64,000 bases of DNA, from positions 716,001 to 780,000 of the forward strand of contig JACVVK020000015.1 in the NCBI GenBank assembly GCA_018292915.2, written 5' to 3'. Under the pieces are notes generated by a model. It searched no databases. It worked only from the letters and a program-made list of their open reading frames with translations, and was not told the origin of the DNA. Source of the stretch: Batillaria attramentaria. Its lineage: Eukaryota > Mollusca > Gastropoda > Batillariidae. The position numbers were made by a program, and so were the translations under genes. Every line of letters starts with the position of its first letter. The stretch's first letter is position 1. Positions 20,114 to 30,331 of the stretch are shown here, in pieces.

Positions 20114-20313
20114 CTCTATGACGTCGTACAGATCCGTGCATCTCCCAAAGCCCTGGCCGTCGAGGTCAATGGCGGAAAACTGCAAGACGACTTGGGCGTC
20201 GAGGGGCGCTCGGATCGTCCACGTGCAATCCAGCAAGGGAGGGTACTGCAGAGGCCAGGCAGGGGAGGCAATCTCTCCGTTGTCTTCCGTCAATATAGCA
20301 TTGCAGGGCCAGT
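20114..20313 (-). CDS. CUB receptor, CUB2 first-half exon
   Basis: The acceptor ttcctag ends at 20314. AC joins the G left by the CUB1 exon to make Asp (phase 1). The peptide is WPCNAILTEDNGEIASPAWP, then LQYPPLLDCTWTIRAP, then VVLQFSAIDLDGQGFGRCTD and LYDVIE. This is a CUB signature: SPxxPxxYP, DCTWTI, the FDL-type strand and a third cysteine. The domain continues perfectly into VFDGDS of the next exon only if the exon ends at GAG|gcatgt, a GC donor. The GT donor 4 nt on leads to a frame with an early stop. A weak GTCATA donor 6 nt earlier would delete two residues from a conserved strand. With the next exon all four CUB cysteines are present. Confidence 0.87.
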
Positions 20314-20377
20314 CTAGGAAAAAAAAATAATAATGTGGATTGAGTGGTAGATTTCTCTCCGTTGTTGGGTTTGGTTT

Positions 20378-20445
20378 TTTGTTGTTGTTGTTGTTGTTGT
20401 TGTTGTTTTCCGTTTTTGTGTTTTGTTGTTGTTGTTGTTGTTGTT
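20378..20445. repeat. (GTT)n microsatellite
   Basis: Two GTT/TTG runs separated by TTTTCCGTTTTTGTGTTT. Intronic. Confidence 0.9.
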
Positions 20446-20460
20446 TTACAAGGAACAGTT

Positions 20461-20635
20461 GTGGGTGGGTGTTATGGGAGTTAAACGTCCTTTTCCATCA
20501 TATCATAGGTGATATCAAAGACAGGGAACGAGAAAAAGACTAGCTGACATGTCTGGTCCCAGCGGCCGGGATTCGAACTCACGACCCCGAGCATCGAAAG
20601 TCCAACGCTCTACCATTCGACTGTCTTGGCACGGG
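20461..20635 (-). mobile_element. SINE family 1 copy
   Basis: The minus-strand head (GCCAAGACAGTCGAATGGTA), then GAGCGTTGGACTTTCGATGC, B-box-like GAGTTCGAATCCC and the GATATCACC...GGACGTTTAACTCCC tail region ending in CACCCACCC. Intronic in the CUB gene. Confidence 0.86.
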
Positions 20636-21087
20636 GATCCCCTGCTGTATTCGTGCAGATCTGAGACATCCATAGGAAACTCACCAACCTACCGGAAAAA
20701 GCTACACTCTTGAAAAGTGTCTATTTTGGAGGAGTAAAACAACCTTTAAGATTCAAGAGAACTTTGAATTACTCATTTTAAGCAAACTTTCATCAGCGTA
20801 AAACAGTACTTTGTCGTAGTTGTTGTTGTTGTTGTACCTTGTGGATTGATGCAGATTGAGTGGAAACAATCATGGAAAACTCAATAAAACTCCTGTACAT
20901 AATTCAGTTTAAGCAAACTTTCATCACGGCAAGAGCAGTACTATTTATTTATTTTAGTGGGGAGGAGGGGATGAATCACGTGACTTGACGGCTGGGTATT
21001 AATTTTTCACACCCACCCCGTTTGTAAAACAGAGCGGGGGATGGATTGCGTGACCTTACGGATGGGTGTTATTTTTTTTGTACCCAC

Positions 21088-21316
21088 CTCCTTTGTAAAA
21101 CACTCTGAAGCCTTGAGCGTCCACGTTGTTGTTTGTGATGAACTGCATCGTCACTTCGTTGGTGTGACTCTCGTACGTCGTGATGGGCGCTGTTGCGCAG
21201 AATCGAACAATACCGTTTGACGTCACTTCCGATATCACCAGTCTGTCGTTGGCAGCATCGCAGGGGTTGACAGTCTTCGGTCCGAGGTCAAAATGGACAA
21301 AGTCGAAGGTTATGAC
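21088..21316 (-). CDS. CUB receptor, CUB1 second-half exon
   Basis: The acceptor cttgcag ends at 21317 and the donor GAG|gtgggt starts at 21087. The phase 0 start follows RYK of the previous exon directly: VITFDFVHFDLGPKTVNPCD, then NDRLVISEV, then VRFCATAPITTYESHTNEVT and MQFITNNNVDAQGFRVFYKG. These are the third and fourth CUB cysteines, the DxLxI strand, and the closing GFRVFYKG that matches the family's GFxxxY end. Ends in phase 1, matching the CUB2 exon. A frame running past the acceptor into the neighbouring (ACAT/ACAG)n array is not coding. Confidence 0.9.
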
Positions 21317-21345
21317 CTGCAAGAGAGTAAATAAATGAAAAAAAG

Positions 21346-21630
21346 CACATACATACATACATACGGGCAGACAGACAGACATACAGACATGCATACAGAC
21401 ATACATACAGATATACATACAGACAGACAGACAGACAGACAGACAGATAGACATACATACATACATACATACATACATACATACATACATACATACATAC
21501 ATACGGGCAGACAGACAGACATACAGACATGCATACAGACATACATACAGATATACATTCAGACAGACAGACAGACAGATAGATATACATACATACATAC
21601 ATACATACATACATACATACATACATACAT

Positions 21631-21677
<47 letters not shown>

Positions 21678-21720
21678 TCCAGATACACATACAGACAGAC
21701 AGACAGACAGACAGACATAT
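21346..21720. repeat. (ACAT)/(ACAG) tetranucleotide array with higher-order duplication
   Basis: Tetramers alternate between ACAT and ACAG blocks. A segment starting ACGGGCAGACAGACAGACAT occurs at about 21363 and again at about 21503, each followed by the same series of blocks, giving an inner period near 140 bp. The array starts about 30 nt upstream of the CUB1 second-half exon acceptor and occupies the branch-point region of that intron. Confidence 0.93.
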
Positions 21721-22159
21721 CTTGAATTAGTAAATTAGGGAACGAGTATTGGGAGATTGTTCCGACCACCGCACAACCAGGCAATTTTTTGAAGGACAAT
21801 CCCTGGCGCTGAAATGGTGTTGGTCGTTCAGTTTGGTTGATACGGTACACGCCGTATGTTGTTGCCAGAAACAAAGTGTAATTGTGGCGTACTCAGACTG
21901 CGAGCAAACACAGTACATGGATTTCAAAATCTCGAGCCGAGACTATATTATAGCAGTCGTGGCATTTAAAAAAAAAATGTTTGACAAAATTAATTATGGT
22001 GAAAGTTTTGTCAGGGTTTTCTTTGTTTTGTTTACCGACTTGGTTCCTATGCGTTCTGCAGCCCTTCCCACGCAGCTAAAACTTCGAGGGGGGGAAAAAA
22101 GGTTGCTGAGACCTAGATTCTAGCCAGGGTTCAAGCTGACAAAGCATGTTGCTGATGCA

Positions 22160-22385
22160 GCTGTTTTGATGTTGTTGTTGTTGTTGTTGTTTTTTCTTGC
22201 CCCATCTCTTCGCTAGCGCAGGTGGTATTCCTCCCAGGTCGTAGGTGGTATCCATTGTCGGCTGGAAAACATGTTGTTGTTGTTGCGGTTGCTGCTGCTA
22301 TTGTTGTTGTTGTTGTTGTTGTTCCTGTCGTTGTTGCTGTTGTTGTTGCTGTCGTTGTTGTTGTTGCTGCTGTTGTTTTTGTTTG
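22160..22385. repeat. (GTT/GCT)n triplet region and associated fragment
   Basis: Imperfect TTG/CTG triplets interrupted at 22200-22260 by CAGGTGGTATTCCTCCCAGG, a fragment of a repeat also seen near 48280. Followed by (CAGA)n at 22421-22453. Confidence 0.8.
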
Positions 22386-22422
22386 TTTTGAAGTCTAGTT
22401 TTATTCAATGAGAGAGAGAGGC

Positions 22423-22454
<32 letters not shown>

Positions 22455-22503
22455 TATCACAAACAGGCAAGCAGCCAGGTACAGCCAACCAGACAGACAG
22501 ACA

Positions 22504-22504
<1 letters not shown>

Positions 22505-22566
<62 letters not shown>
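22505..22566. repeat. (CA)n microsatellite within CAGA repeats
   Basis: About 31 CA units flanked on both sides by CAGA tetramers (22491-22504 and after 22605). Confidence 0.95.
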
Positions 22567-22570
<4 letters not shown>

Positions 22571-22659
22571 ATTTAAGTAACTATGCCACGCCGGCTGTTC
22601 GACTGACAGACAGACACAGGCAGACAGACACAGACCGTCACTGACAGACCGACAAAGCG

Positions 22660-22990
22660 ATTTAGATAACTATTCTGCACTGTTCGATAAACCAACAACA
22701 CAAAGCTTAGCACGGATTCTGTTTGCGTCGCGCCACCGGAGCCAAAGACAAACGCAAGGGACTGCGCTTATTTGCACGGCATTCGATTAACTGCCCAGCG
22801 GACAGTCAGCTCCCATAACTCTTGTTCACAAATTAGACCGCGAAAGACGCAGACCGTTTCTGCAGCTTATAATTGCTTCCCCTGGCGGACGTCCGTGGTA
22901 TGCAAATAAGCCAGAGATTCTCTCCCCTCTGACCTTCGATTCCCAGCAGAGGGCGCTAGCTGTGTGGGGGTGCGTTTCTATTCTTGACTG
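22660..22990. promoter_or_regulatory. GC-balanced unique segment with CTCF-like and octamer-like sites
   Basis: Free of simple repeats. It holds CCAGCAGAGGGCGC at 22943-22956, an exact fit to the bilaterian CTCF core as I know it, and ATGCAAAT at 22900-22907, the POU/octamer motif. It lies in the intron between the two CUB1 exons. Regulatory function is inferred from motifs only. Confidence 0.45.
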
Positions 22991-23242
22991 TGGGGCCTAG
23001 AAATGGTGATTTTGTCTAGCCTGGCTGTACAAATTTTGTCGTCTGCGCGAGGAGAAACCAATCCCGAATTGCTTTCAAGCCAACATCGTGTATATTGTTA
23101 TACCGTATTTATTAATTTTTCATTGCTCGACATTGTGATGATAGAAACAGACATGTCTATTTCCGCAAGTTGAACTGGTACTAGTACTTCATGCATTTTA
23201 TCAGTCACGTGGACCGGATGTTTGGGTGCGACACAAGGGATC

Positions 23243-23246
<4 letters not shown>

Positions 23247-23310
<64 letters not shown>
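23247..23310. repeat. (TG)n microsatellite
   Basis: About 32 units, intronic. Confidence 0.96.
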
Positions 23311-23312
<2 letters not shown>

Positions 23313-23394
23313 TTTGTGGTGTCTGTCTGCGCTAAAAATTATCTACCTTGATCTCCTTGACGTTTAGGATACAGGACGCTAAAAGCTTTTGGGG

Positions 23395-23820
23395 CCTGTA
23401 GTAAGAACTACGCTAAATATAGAACAAAATGTTTACCCCTTTTTATATTTGTGTGCAGACGTAAAAATGGCAATCTGGGGCTTTTTGTTGGCTTTGTAAA
23501 TAAGTTTCATGCCAGGTAATAGTAAAAGTAAAATATGAGCCTGGCTTGTGGACAATTTGTATTCATGCGCGGCTGGCACAAGGGCTAGCAGACGACAGAG
23601 GAATGAGGGGGTATGTGGTTGCTGCTAACATTGCCAAAAAAACCGGAATATTGGAATTTTGTTGAAATTTACTTTGCACATGAGTCTTTGGCTGCCGGAT
23701 TTTTGTAAATTTGTTGGTGAAGCTTAAAGCATTTCTAGGGTGTCATAGGCAACGTTATGTTTCAGAGGAATATATAGCATTTTCCTCGAAATTTGCATCT
23801 GTGTCCTGCAGCCTTACACT
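23395..23820 (+). repeat. interspersed repeat F, dispersed copy
   Basis: Matches the 525-bp tandem units at 51020-52048 along most of its length, for example GTAGTAAGAACTACGCTAAA, AAGTTTCATGCCAGGTAATA and GAGCCTGGCTTGTGGAC. More diverged than the tandem units are from each other. No conserved open frame. Class unknown. Confidence 0.8.
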
Positions 23821-24236
23821 TGCTACAAGAAACGTTCTCTCAGGCAAGGAAAAGAAAATACGTAACTTGATATTGACAGGATGGTAGGGAGTCGGGGGGG
23901 GGGGGGGGGGAAGAGAAGCAAATAATCAAAAGCTTCTTGTTTCAAATCAAATCAATCAACTCAAAACAAGAAAACAAATCATGGCTTTCTCGCAAAAAAA
24001 AAAAAGAAAAAAAAAAAAAGAAGAAGAAAGTAACCACAGACGATGACGAAAGAACAGAGACAAAGTTAATTTTAAAAAGAAATAACCACAGAAGATGACG
24101 AAAAAACAGAGACAAAACTAATTTCGAAATCGCCACCTTAACATTTTTCTAAAAAAGTCTTTTGCCTTTCTGGTCCTTGTAACATCCTGGCAGTCGATTT
24201 TCCGTTCTGATTCGAAACTGCTTCATAAGCACCCAC

Positions 24237-24349
24237 CTTGTACCTCGGTACCCTGATGTGCCAAGTGCAGTTCACATTGTGCTCGTAATTCCGCGGCCAG
24301 TTCGGACTTGCAAAACTTCCACTCTGGTCCGTGAGGACACCTCCGCAAT
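24237..24349 (-). CDS. CUB receptor, CUB1 first-half exon
   Basis: The acceptor ttcccacag ends at 24350 and the donor AAG|gtgggt starts at 24236. Read from phase 1 it gives CGGVLTDQSGSFASPNWPRN, then YEHNVNCTWHIRVPRYK. This is a textbook CUB start: CGG, SGSFxSPNWPxNY, and the second cysteine in NCTW. 37 codons, phase 0 at the end. NCT is a possible N-glycosylation site. The upstream exon must end in phase 1; I could not find it in 24350-59597. Confidence 0.9.
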
Positions 24350-24879
24350 CTGTGGGAAAGAAATCAAAACAGCATAATGTATAAATCTGTGGGAAAGAAA
24401 ATCAAAACAGAATAATGTGAAGGGAAAAAAAAAGGATAAAAAAAAGTTACCGGGGTAAGCTGATGTGAAGGACGTTCGATAATGCGGGAGATGCGTGGAG
24501 TCTAAACTCAACTAAAAGCAAACCGCTATGTCGCGACGGAACTTGTCATGGCAAGATCGAGCGATTAGCACCTCCTCTCCGTCTCTGTGTCTTTGTCTGT
24601 CTGTCTCTCTCTCTCGCTCCTACTGTTCATCTTCCATTATACCCCCTCCCCCCTTTCAGAACACAAGAAAGATATTTTTAAACGCATTTGTTGTTGTTGT
24701 TTGTTTGTTTGTGTGTTTGTTTGTTGTTTTGTTTGTTTCTTTGGGGGTTTTGTTTGTTTGTTTTTCGGGGGTGGGGGAGGGGATGAATATGCACAATTTC
24801 TTTTACTTTTTTTAACTTTACGGGAGAGGGAAGGTAGCTGTTATGGTAAATGGCCGTGCTGTTTTGGTTTTGTATACTT

Positions 24880-25125
24880 GCTCCACCCCCCCCCCCCCCC
24901 CGCATCTCCCGGACGGAATGAGATCTTTAACGTGCCCACCTGATAATTTACGCACGCGTATGTCGACGACGGCGAGACAGTCATCGTAAACGAGTCTGCA
25001 CGCGAATTTAACTCGATTTCGGAAGATAAAATTCCAAGCAAAAATCCTGCCCACCATGAAAATTTGAACCCTGTTCCTCAGCATCAGCCAGTGGATGCCT
25101 TAACCACTAAGCCAAATCCTGTTGT
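24880..25125 (-). mobile_element. SINE-like element, family 4
   Basis: On the minus strand it has a tRNA-like head (TGGCTTAGTGGTTAAGGCAT, then GGGTTCAAATTTTC as B-box) and a body through GAAGATAAAATTCC in reverse and GTGGGCACGTTAAAGATCTC. It ends at a poly-C/G tract. The head differs from families 1-3. A single copy in this window, so the boundaries are guesses. Confidence 0.6.
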
Positions 25126-25762
25126 CACGGACAATAGACAGGTACGTGTGACCTACGTTTCACCCGTTCACGGCTCAGCTTAATACGAAACAGGTACCTC
25201 GCTGGACGAAACACAGCGCTGAGCCTATAAGCCTCAGATCCACTGGCCGGCAGAGTTTTCTTTTCGTAATATCCGAAATTGCGGAGACAGTCTGGGAGAT
25301 TGTCTAGCCAAGTTAGATTATGTGCTCGGCGGTTGAAGCTCGTTCCTGATATTGGAGAGTGGCTTTGTCGATAGGAATGACCAGCTTCATGCATTTATGG
25401 ATGAGTATAAGACACTAGGGCTGTCAACATTAATTAAGGACGTTGTCTGCGTCGGCAGTCTCAAAGACTGTGGTTTGTGATGATAAGCTGCCAGACCTTT
25501 CTCCTTTCTTGAACTGCAACTGTATTTTTTTTTCTTTTAAGTTCTTTTGTTAGTTGTCCACAATTGACACGCAAACAGCAGTCGTTTTGTTGTAGTGTGT
25601 AGTACCTACTGTAATTTTAACGCTTGTAGCATACTGACATTGATGATCGGTGTAGCTGTGAAAAACATTATCTACATTTCATAAACAGCACAGAAACAAA
25701 ACCAACATTATTATTATGTACAGTTGCTGCTATCCTTTGCTTTACTTGATTATCTGGGAAGG

Positions 25763-25935
25763 GGAGCCTGGACAGCGGAGTGGTAGAGCGTTGGACTTTC
25801 AGGGTTGCGAGTTCGAATTCCGGCCGGGGTCAAATTTTGTGTAGGTCTTTTTCTCGTTGTCCCGGTTTTGATATCACCCATACATGGTGAAAAAAGACGT
25901 TAACCTCCCCCTCCCACCCCCACCCCCCACCCACG
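25763..25935 (+). mobile_element. SINE family 1 copy
   Basis: The head GGAGCCTGGACAGCGGAGTG, B-box-like GAGTTCGAATTCC, GATATCACCCATACATGGTG and tail AAAGACGTTAACCTCCCCCT. Close to full length. Confidence 0.85.
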
Positions 25936-26159
25936 CACACACCCTTATCTGGGGATGTATATTTTGTTGATTTTGTATCGAAACTGAACCGGAAACATTT
26001 CATCTGTGTAAGGTTGGTGTATATCTGTTTGGTGTGGTTGAAAAGTACTCCAGACATGCAATTATTAGTGAAGAACTTGAAAGTGGTCCGGTACGTCTGA
26101 GTACAAATTAAGGGTCACAGGCAGAGCACCATTAAATGTGGGTTTTTTCCTGCTATCCA

Positions 26160-26640
26160 CCTCCTCCACACCCCCTCCCCTCCCCATACGCTGACCAACT
26201 ACTCCCCCCCCCCCTTCCACAAACACACACCAATGCGCAACCCTCACACCCCGGGCCCAATACTGCATCGCTGGTCGTCCCCTGGTGACCAAAAGAGACG
26301 AGAAAATAATGTTTTCGCCCCATGTCCCTACAGGCACTGGCCGTCGCATTTCCTTTCTCTGTCAACCCCACTCACCCCCCCCCCAACCCCGCTCACCATC
26401 ACCACCTCCCCCCACCCCATCGCCCTCCTTCCCCTTTCTCCACGACCACCACGACCACGACCACCACCCCTTCCCCCATCATCCAAATAACCCCCTTCCA
26501 CTTCCAACCGACCGTAAGTATGACCACCAGCACCTGTCCACCCCCAACCCCCCTTTCCATTGCCTCCTTCCTCCCCTCTCCCAATCCCTACCCTCACTAA
26601 ACAACCCCGTCTCCCCCATCCCCACCATTTTCCTGCACTG
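26160..26640. repeat. C-rich low-complexity region
   Basis: Dominated by CCCC, CACC and CCAC runs. Open frames of up to 148 codons (Pro/His/Ser-rich on plus, Gly-rich on minus) arise in several frames at once, which marks composition rather than coding. Confidence 0.8.
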
Positions 26641-27065
26641 GTCTTTGCCCTTTACGACATCTCGGTCCCAGAGAGTGGTGGCGGCATGTGTCCATTATGG
26701 GAGAGCGCCCTCGCAGTTTGCCGAGAGATAAGCACTAAGTGCTACCTCTTTGGACCCGGACCGGACTTTCCGTCCTGCTTCCGGGCACAAGGAAATAAAA
26801 AGAAAAAAAGAAAAAACGAGAAAGAAAGAAGAGGAAGTGGTCTCCAATAACAAATGGCATGGCAGACTTGCCGACTCCGAACGCTAACGCTGGCTATTAA
26901 ATGTGAAACGTTTTCCTCTCACAACAAAAAGGAAAAAAAATAAAAAATAAAAAAATAAAACGTTTTAGGGAAATGTCAACTGAGACAGACACGCATACAT
27001 TTCTTTTGAGTTGGAACCGCATGATTTTCCAAGACAACAAGGGTTTCTGTCTATCTGATAATCTA

Positions 27066-27238
27066 GCCGAACAGTGCAGTGTTCAACTTTCAATGCTCGG
27101 GTCGTGAGTTCGAATCCCGACTGGGGTCAAACATTTGTGCATGCCTTTTTTTTTTCTTCATTTTTTCGTTGCCCCGTCTTTGATTTCTCTACATGCGTGA
27201 TGGAAAAGACGTTAAATCGCCAAGTACCCACCCACCCT
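27066..27238 (+). mobile_element. SINE family 1, diverged copy
   Basis: The head lacks the usual first bases. CTTTCAATGCTCGGGTCGTG, GAGTTCGAATCCCGAC and AAAGACGTTAAATCGCCAAG are recognisable. Confidence 0.78.
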
Positions 27239-27309
27239 ATCTTACACTCTTTGGTTTTACTACTTACATTGTATCGTCAGCATCTGTCTGACTTCTCCCG
27301 CACTGCTTA

Positions 27310-27545
27310 ATCAGTACACAACTCGGACGTCCAGATAGACGGATGTTTCATTTGGCCGTCGCGACCCGTTTTCGGGACTTTGCGGCTTCTACTATTAGAG
27401 AAGTTCGACTTTCTTTGAGCCTACGGTCCATTTCTGAGCAGTCTGGGACTCGAAAACTCTTCTAAAAATAGCAACCAATCAGCGTCGTCCTGCTGGTGAT
27501 CAGTCCGCAGCCAAGTAACGTCGTCTGCTCAGTGCGTGGTACGCT
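27310..27545 (+). repeat. interspersed repeat G, copy 1
   Basis: GGATGTTTCATTTGGCC, CTTTGCGGCTTCTACTATTA and CGTCTGCTC...GGTACGCTTCTAGGACAAC align with 40385-40545. Function and class unknown. Confidence 0.65.
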
Positions 27546-27563
27546 TCTAGGACAACTTATACA

Positions 27564-27729
27564 TGGGTGTTTGGAGGCTTAACGTCCTTTTCCACCACAT
27601 ACGGGTGATATCAAAGACGGGGGCAACGATGAAAAAGCCAGCACAAATATTTGGCCCCCAGCCGGGGTACGAACTCACGACCCGAGCGTTAGAAGTCCAA
27701 TGCTCTACCATTCGGCCACCCCGGCTTCC
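27564..27729 (-). mobile_element. SINE family 1, full-length copy
   Basis: On the minus strand from GGAAGCCGGGGTGGCCGAAT, through GAGTTCGTACCCCGGC and CCAAATATTTGTGCTGGC, to GGAAAAGGACGTTAAGCC. It directly abuts a family 2 tail module at 27731. Confidence 0.9.
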
Positions 27730-27730
27730 C

Positions 27731-27850
27731 ACAGTGTGTGAGAGAATGCGTGTGATTCACGTGAGTGTTGGGTTCAGCTCGCGGCGCGTTGAGCCAATTC
27801 AAGAACTTTGGGTAAAACGCCCACACAATACACAATTATTATTATTATGA
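27731..27850 (+). mobile_element. SINE family 2, 3' module with (ATT)n tail
   Basis: GTGTGTGAGAGAATGCGTGT, GATTCACGTGAGTGTTGGGT, GAGCCAATTCAAGAA and GGGTAAAACGCCCACACAAT precede an ATT run. The tRNA-like front is absent. Confidence 0.82.
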
Positions 27851-28329
27851 AGAACCGCTCTTAACACACCGAAGAACCCCCACCTCTTCCTCCTCCTACT
27901 GCTACTGCAGCCGCTGGACCAAGAATCGACCTGTACTAACGGGTCAGTTCCAGTTTGGTCTTGATCAGTGGGCGGCAAGCGTCGCTCTGTTTAACCAGAG
28001 CTAACAAACTCCCTTACTGAACGTACGGCCGATGTCAAGGTTTGGGCGGCCGTTTGGCTAAAAGCTGATGGCGGGGTTGTTTCCCTTTACCGTAGCGGAG
28101 CAATTTGATTGGCCTGGTGTAATGATGTCCTAAGGTTCTTGATGGTTTTATTCCCGCACTCCATTTATTCCACAAGGGGAATTGGTACACGGGATCGGAT
28201 GAAGGATGTTTATTGAGACGACTTGTAGCGAATGATGTTGTATTCCCACAAAAGAAATACCGTATGAATAGAAGTGTAGTTAAGTGTCTGCTACTGCAGG
28301 AATTGAAATGACTGACTGCGTGAATAATA

Positions 28330-28660
28330 TGAGGAAATACTTAAAGGGGCATCTGGCAGGAACAGTGACCCCCATCGTGTCAAAAAGGTCTTTTGCACAG
28401 ATGCTGCTGCCTCTACTGAGTCAGTGGTCCTCCCAAAGTTTGTAATGTCGCCAGCAACTCGCATTGAGACGGTCATTTGACCGTGGCTTTAGCCTGTTTT
28501 ATACAAACGCGTCACTTCACTTGCAAGTGAAGTGGGCGGGAGGCGTATGTTTTGGCTCACGTTTTGGCTCATATCTTCGCAACGACAGCCCCCAAAATGG
28601 TTCATGTTTTGCACACATGTTTTGTGAGGTTAAACGACCATCCTTAATAAGTGATTTGAT
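28330..28660 (+). repeat. interspersed repeat H, copy 1
   Basis: Shares CACAGATGCTGC, GAGTCAGTGGT, TTTTATACAAACGCGTCACT, the palindrome ACTTCACTTGCAAGTGAAGT and TTTTGGCTCATATCT with 30775-31105 in the same orientation. Spacing differs by indels, so these are diverged dispersed copies. Confidence 0.78.
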
Positions 28661-29268
28661 CCGATCTAACCTCTGATTTATCCACTGAGACCGGTTCGTA
28701 GCTTGTAAACAGGCAGCATACAGCTCTTGCCCATAGAGGCAGCGCAAGATTTATACAGCTCTTGCCCATAGAAACCTGTGTTGATTTCTTTGTAGTCATC
28801 TAGGTGGTTGTTTTTGTTATTTCTGGTTTTTTTTATTCTCTTTATTATTATTATTATTATTATTATTATTTTCGGGTTAGCCGGACTGCTTCCCCGGGGG
28901 AAACGAGTCACCGCTGTGCAGCGCCTCCAACGAACCTATTTTCAAAGTTCGATCTGTGGCTGTATCTTGTAATCAGTTTGACCAAGTTGACTGTGATCCG
29001 TTACACATCATCCACTCCCCACCATCCGTCGAACCCTCTGCTCGACTAAGCCCTCCACACCCAGAAATCCCCCCACCCCCCTCTTTTTCTTCTTCCTTTA
29101 ACCTCACCGCCAAGTTCTTTACGAACGGAACCCCATGTCAGAGTAGTCTCCAATGCCATCGCCCCCAAAACGTGGACATTTCAAACATGGTCCATATGTA
29201 AACTGCAGGAGCGAGCCAGGATAGATTCGATAGTCCGAGTCTTCTCTCTCAACCCCCCCCCCCCTCCC

Positions 29269-29272
<4 letters not shown>

Positions 29273-29304
<32 letters not shown>
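29273..29304. repeat. (CA)n microsatellite
   Basis: About 16 units after a C-rich run. Confidence 0.93.
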
Positions 29305-29308
<4 letters not shown>

Positions 29309-29796
29309 CATCTCTCTGATCAAACAAAACTCCCCACGTAGTCGACCAGTCGAATCTGGGACTTGGAGGTCGATAAATGGAGAGTTTTTCAAGGCGCGAA
29401 ACTTGCTTCTGGCGCCTGGCTTTTCACAGCTCCGAACCTCTCTCTTCAGCATGTTTCTCTTCGACCACATTTTTTTTTATCATTTTCTTTTATTGGAATT
29501 GCAGGATCTAGGAGCGAGTTTTGGCCAGCAGTGCCTGAGGTCTTCATTTCAGCGTCTGCGATTGCTGCAAAACCGCAAGCTTGTTTGTGGGGTGTTAAGT
29601 GGGTTTGGCTTCAGGGGGTGCAAGTTCTGCGACATGCTCTTCTCTGGGATAATGACTCGTGCTTGGGGTAACCTGGGAACAAACAATGTCGAGACACACT
29701 TTTTGCCCAAAATGAAATTGTCCACGCAAGCAAAGACAGAAAGAGGGAATGACAAAGATATAGGAGAAAGAAAGAACTTAAGAAAGAAAGAATGGG

Positions 29797-29827
<31 letters not shown>

Positions 29828-29849
29828 GAGGAGGAGGAGGAGGAAAACA

Positions 29850-30007
29850 ATCAGCCGAATGATAGAGCGATGGACTTTCAATGCTCCGGTCGTGCGTTCG
29901 AATCTCGGCTGGAGGCCAAATATTTGTGGTGGCCTTTTTCCCGTTGCCCCGTCTTTGATATCACCCGTATGTGGTGAAAAAGGACGTTACACTCCCAACA
30001 CTCACCG
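29850..30007 (+). mobile_element. SINE family 1 copy
   Basis: GCCGAATGATAGAGCGATGG, B-box-like GCGTTCGAATCTC, GATATCACCCGTATGTGGTG and AAAGGACGTTACACTCCCAA. The first few head bases are replaced by a (GGA)n tract. Confidence 0.85.
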
Positions 30008-30331
30008 CCTCTTACTTTTTGGGGGCAGAGAACAGAGTAATGTTTCTATTCACGGACAGGCAAGGGGATTGAAAACAGAGGGGGAAAAGCATATGCCATC
30101 TGACATTTCTTGACTTCACGCTTTTCTTTTTGCAACAGATGTGCTTGTGTTTTAGAATATGTCTGTACTCTCGACGGTAGGTTACAGTACCACACAGGTC
30201 TAAATGCAGCACTCCAAAGTTTGTTGGCCGTGCAAACGATACCTTCGGCCCTATCGTCAACCTTAAGACGGCTCTTAACTGGGCACTGCGGAGCGGCACA
30301 TTGCTGTCCACAGTTGTGATTTTGGGGGTTT

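Larger units (their letters stand above)
13351..24349 (-). other. gene span: CUB-CUB single-pass membrane receptor (3' part)
   Basis: Eight exons on the minus strand encode CUB1 (24237-24349 + 21088-21316), CUB2 (20114-20313 + 18727-18924), a transmembrane exon (15023-15176) and cytoplasmic exons (14693-14770, 13781-13828, 13351-13483). Intron phases are 1 into CUB1, then 0, 1, 0 within the ectodomain; phase 1 into the transmembrane exon; and 2, 2, 2 in the tail. Every join is phase-compatible except CUB2 to transmembrane, which needs one or more extra linker exons between 15177 and 18726. CUB domains bind protein or glycan partners outside the cell, often with calcium. The tail has an NPxY-type motif. 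I cannot assign an orthologue. The PAN exon at 59598-59743 may belong upstream. Confidence 0.8.

Noticed and set aside
21056..21874. 272-codon minus-strand frame rich in Cys/Val/Tyr/Met running into CUB sequence
   Set aside because: Only the 21088-21316 part is an exon. The rest is read-through of the tetranucleotide array across the splice acceptor.
25125..25394. 89-codon minus-strand frame in mostly unique sequence, considered as an upstream exon of the CUB gene
   Set aside because: No cysteine pattern, no phase-compatible splice sites, no recognisable domain; adjoins a SINE head.
26160..26850. Several overlapping open frames of 60-148 codons, Pro/His-rich or Gly-rich
   Set aside because: They are open in many frames at once because the sequence is C-rich low complexity. 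No domain, no splice context.
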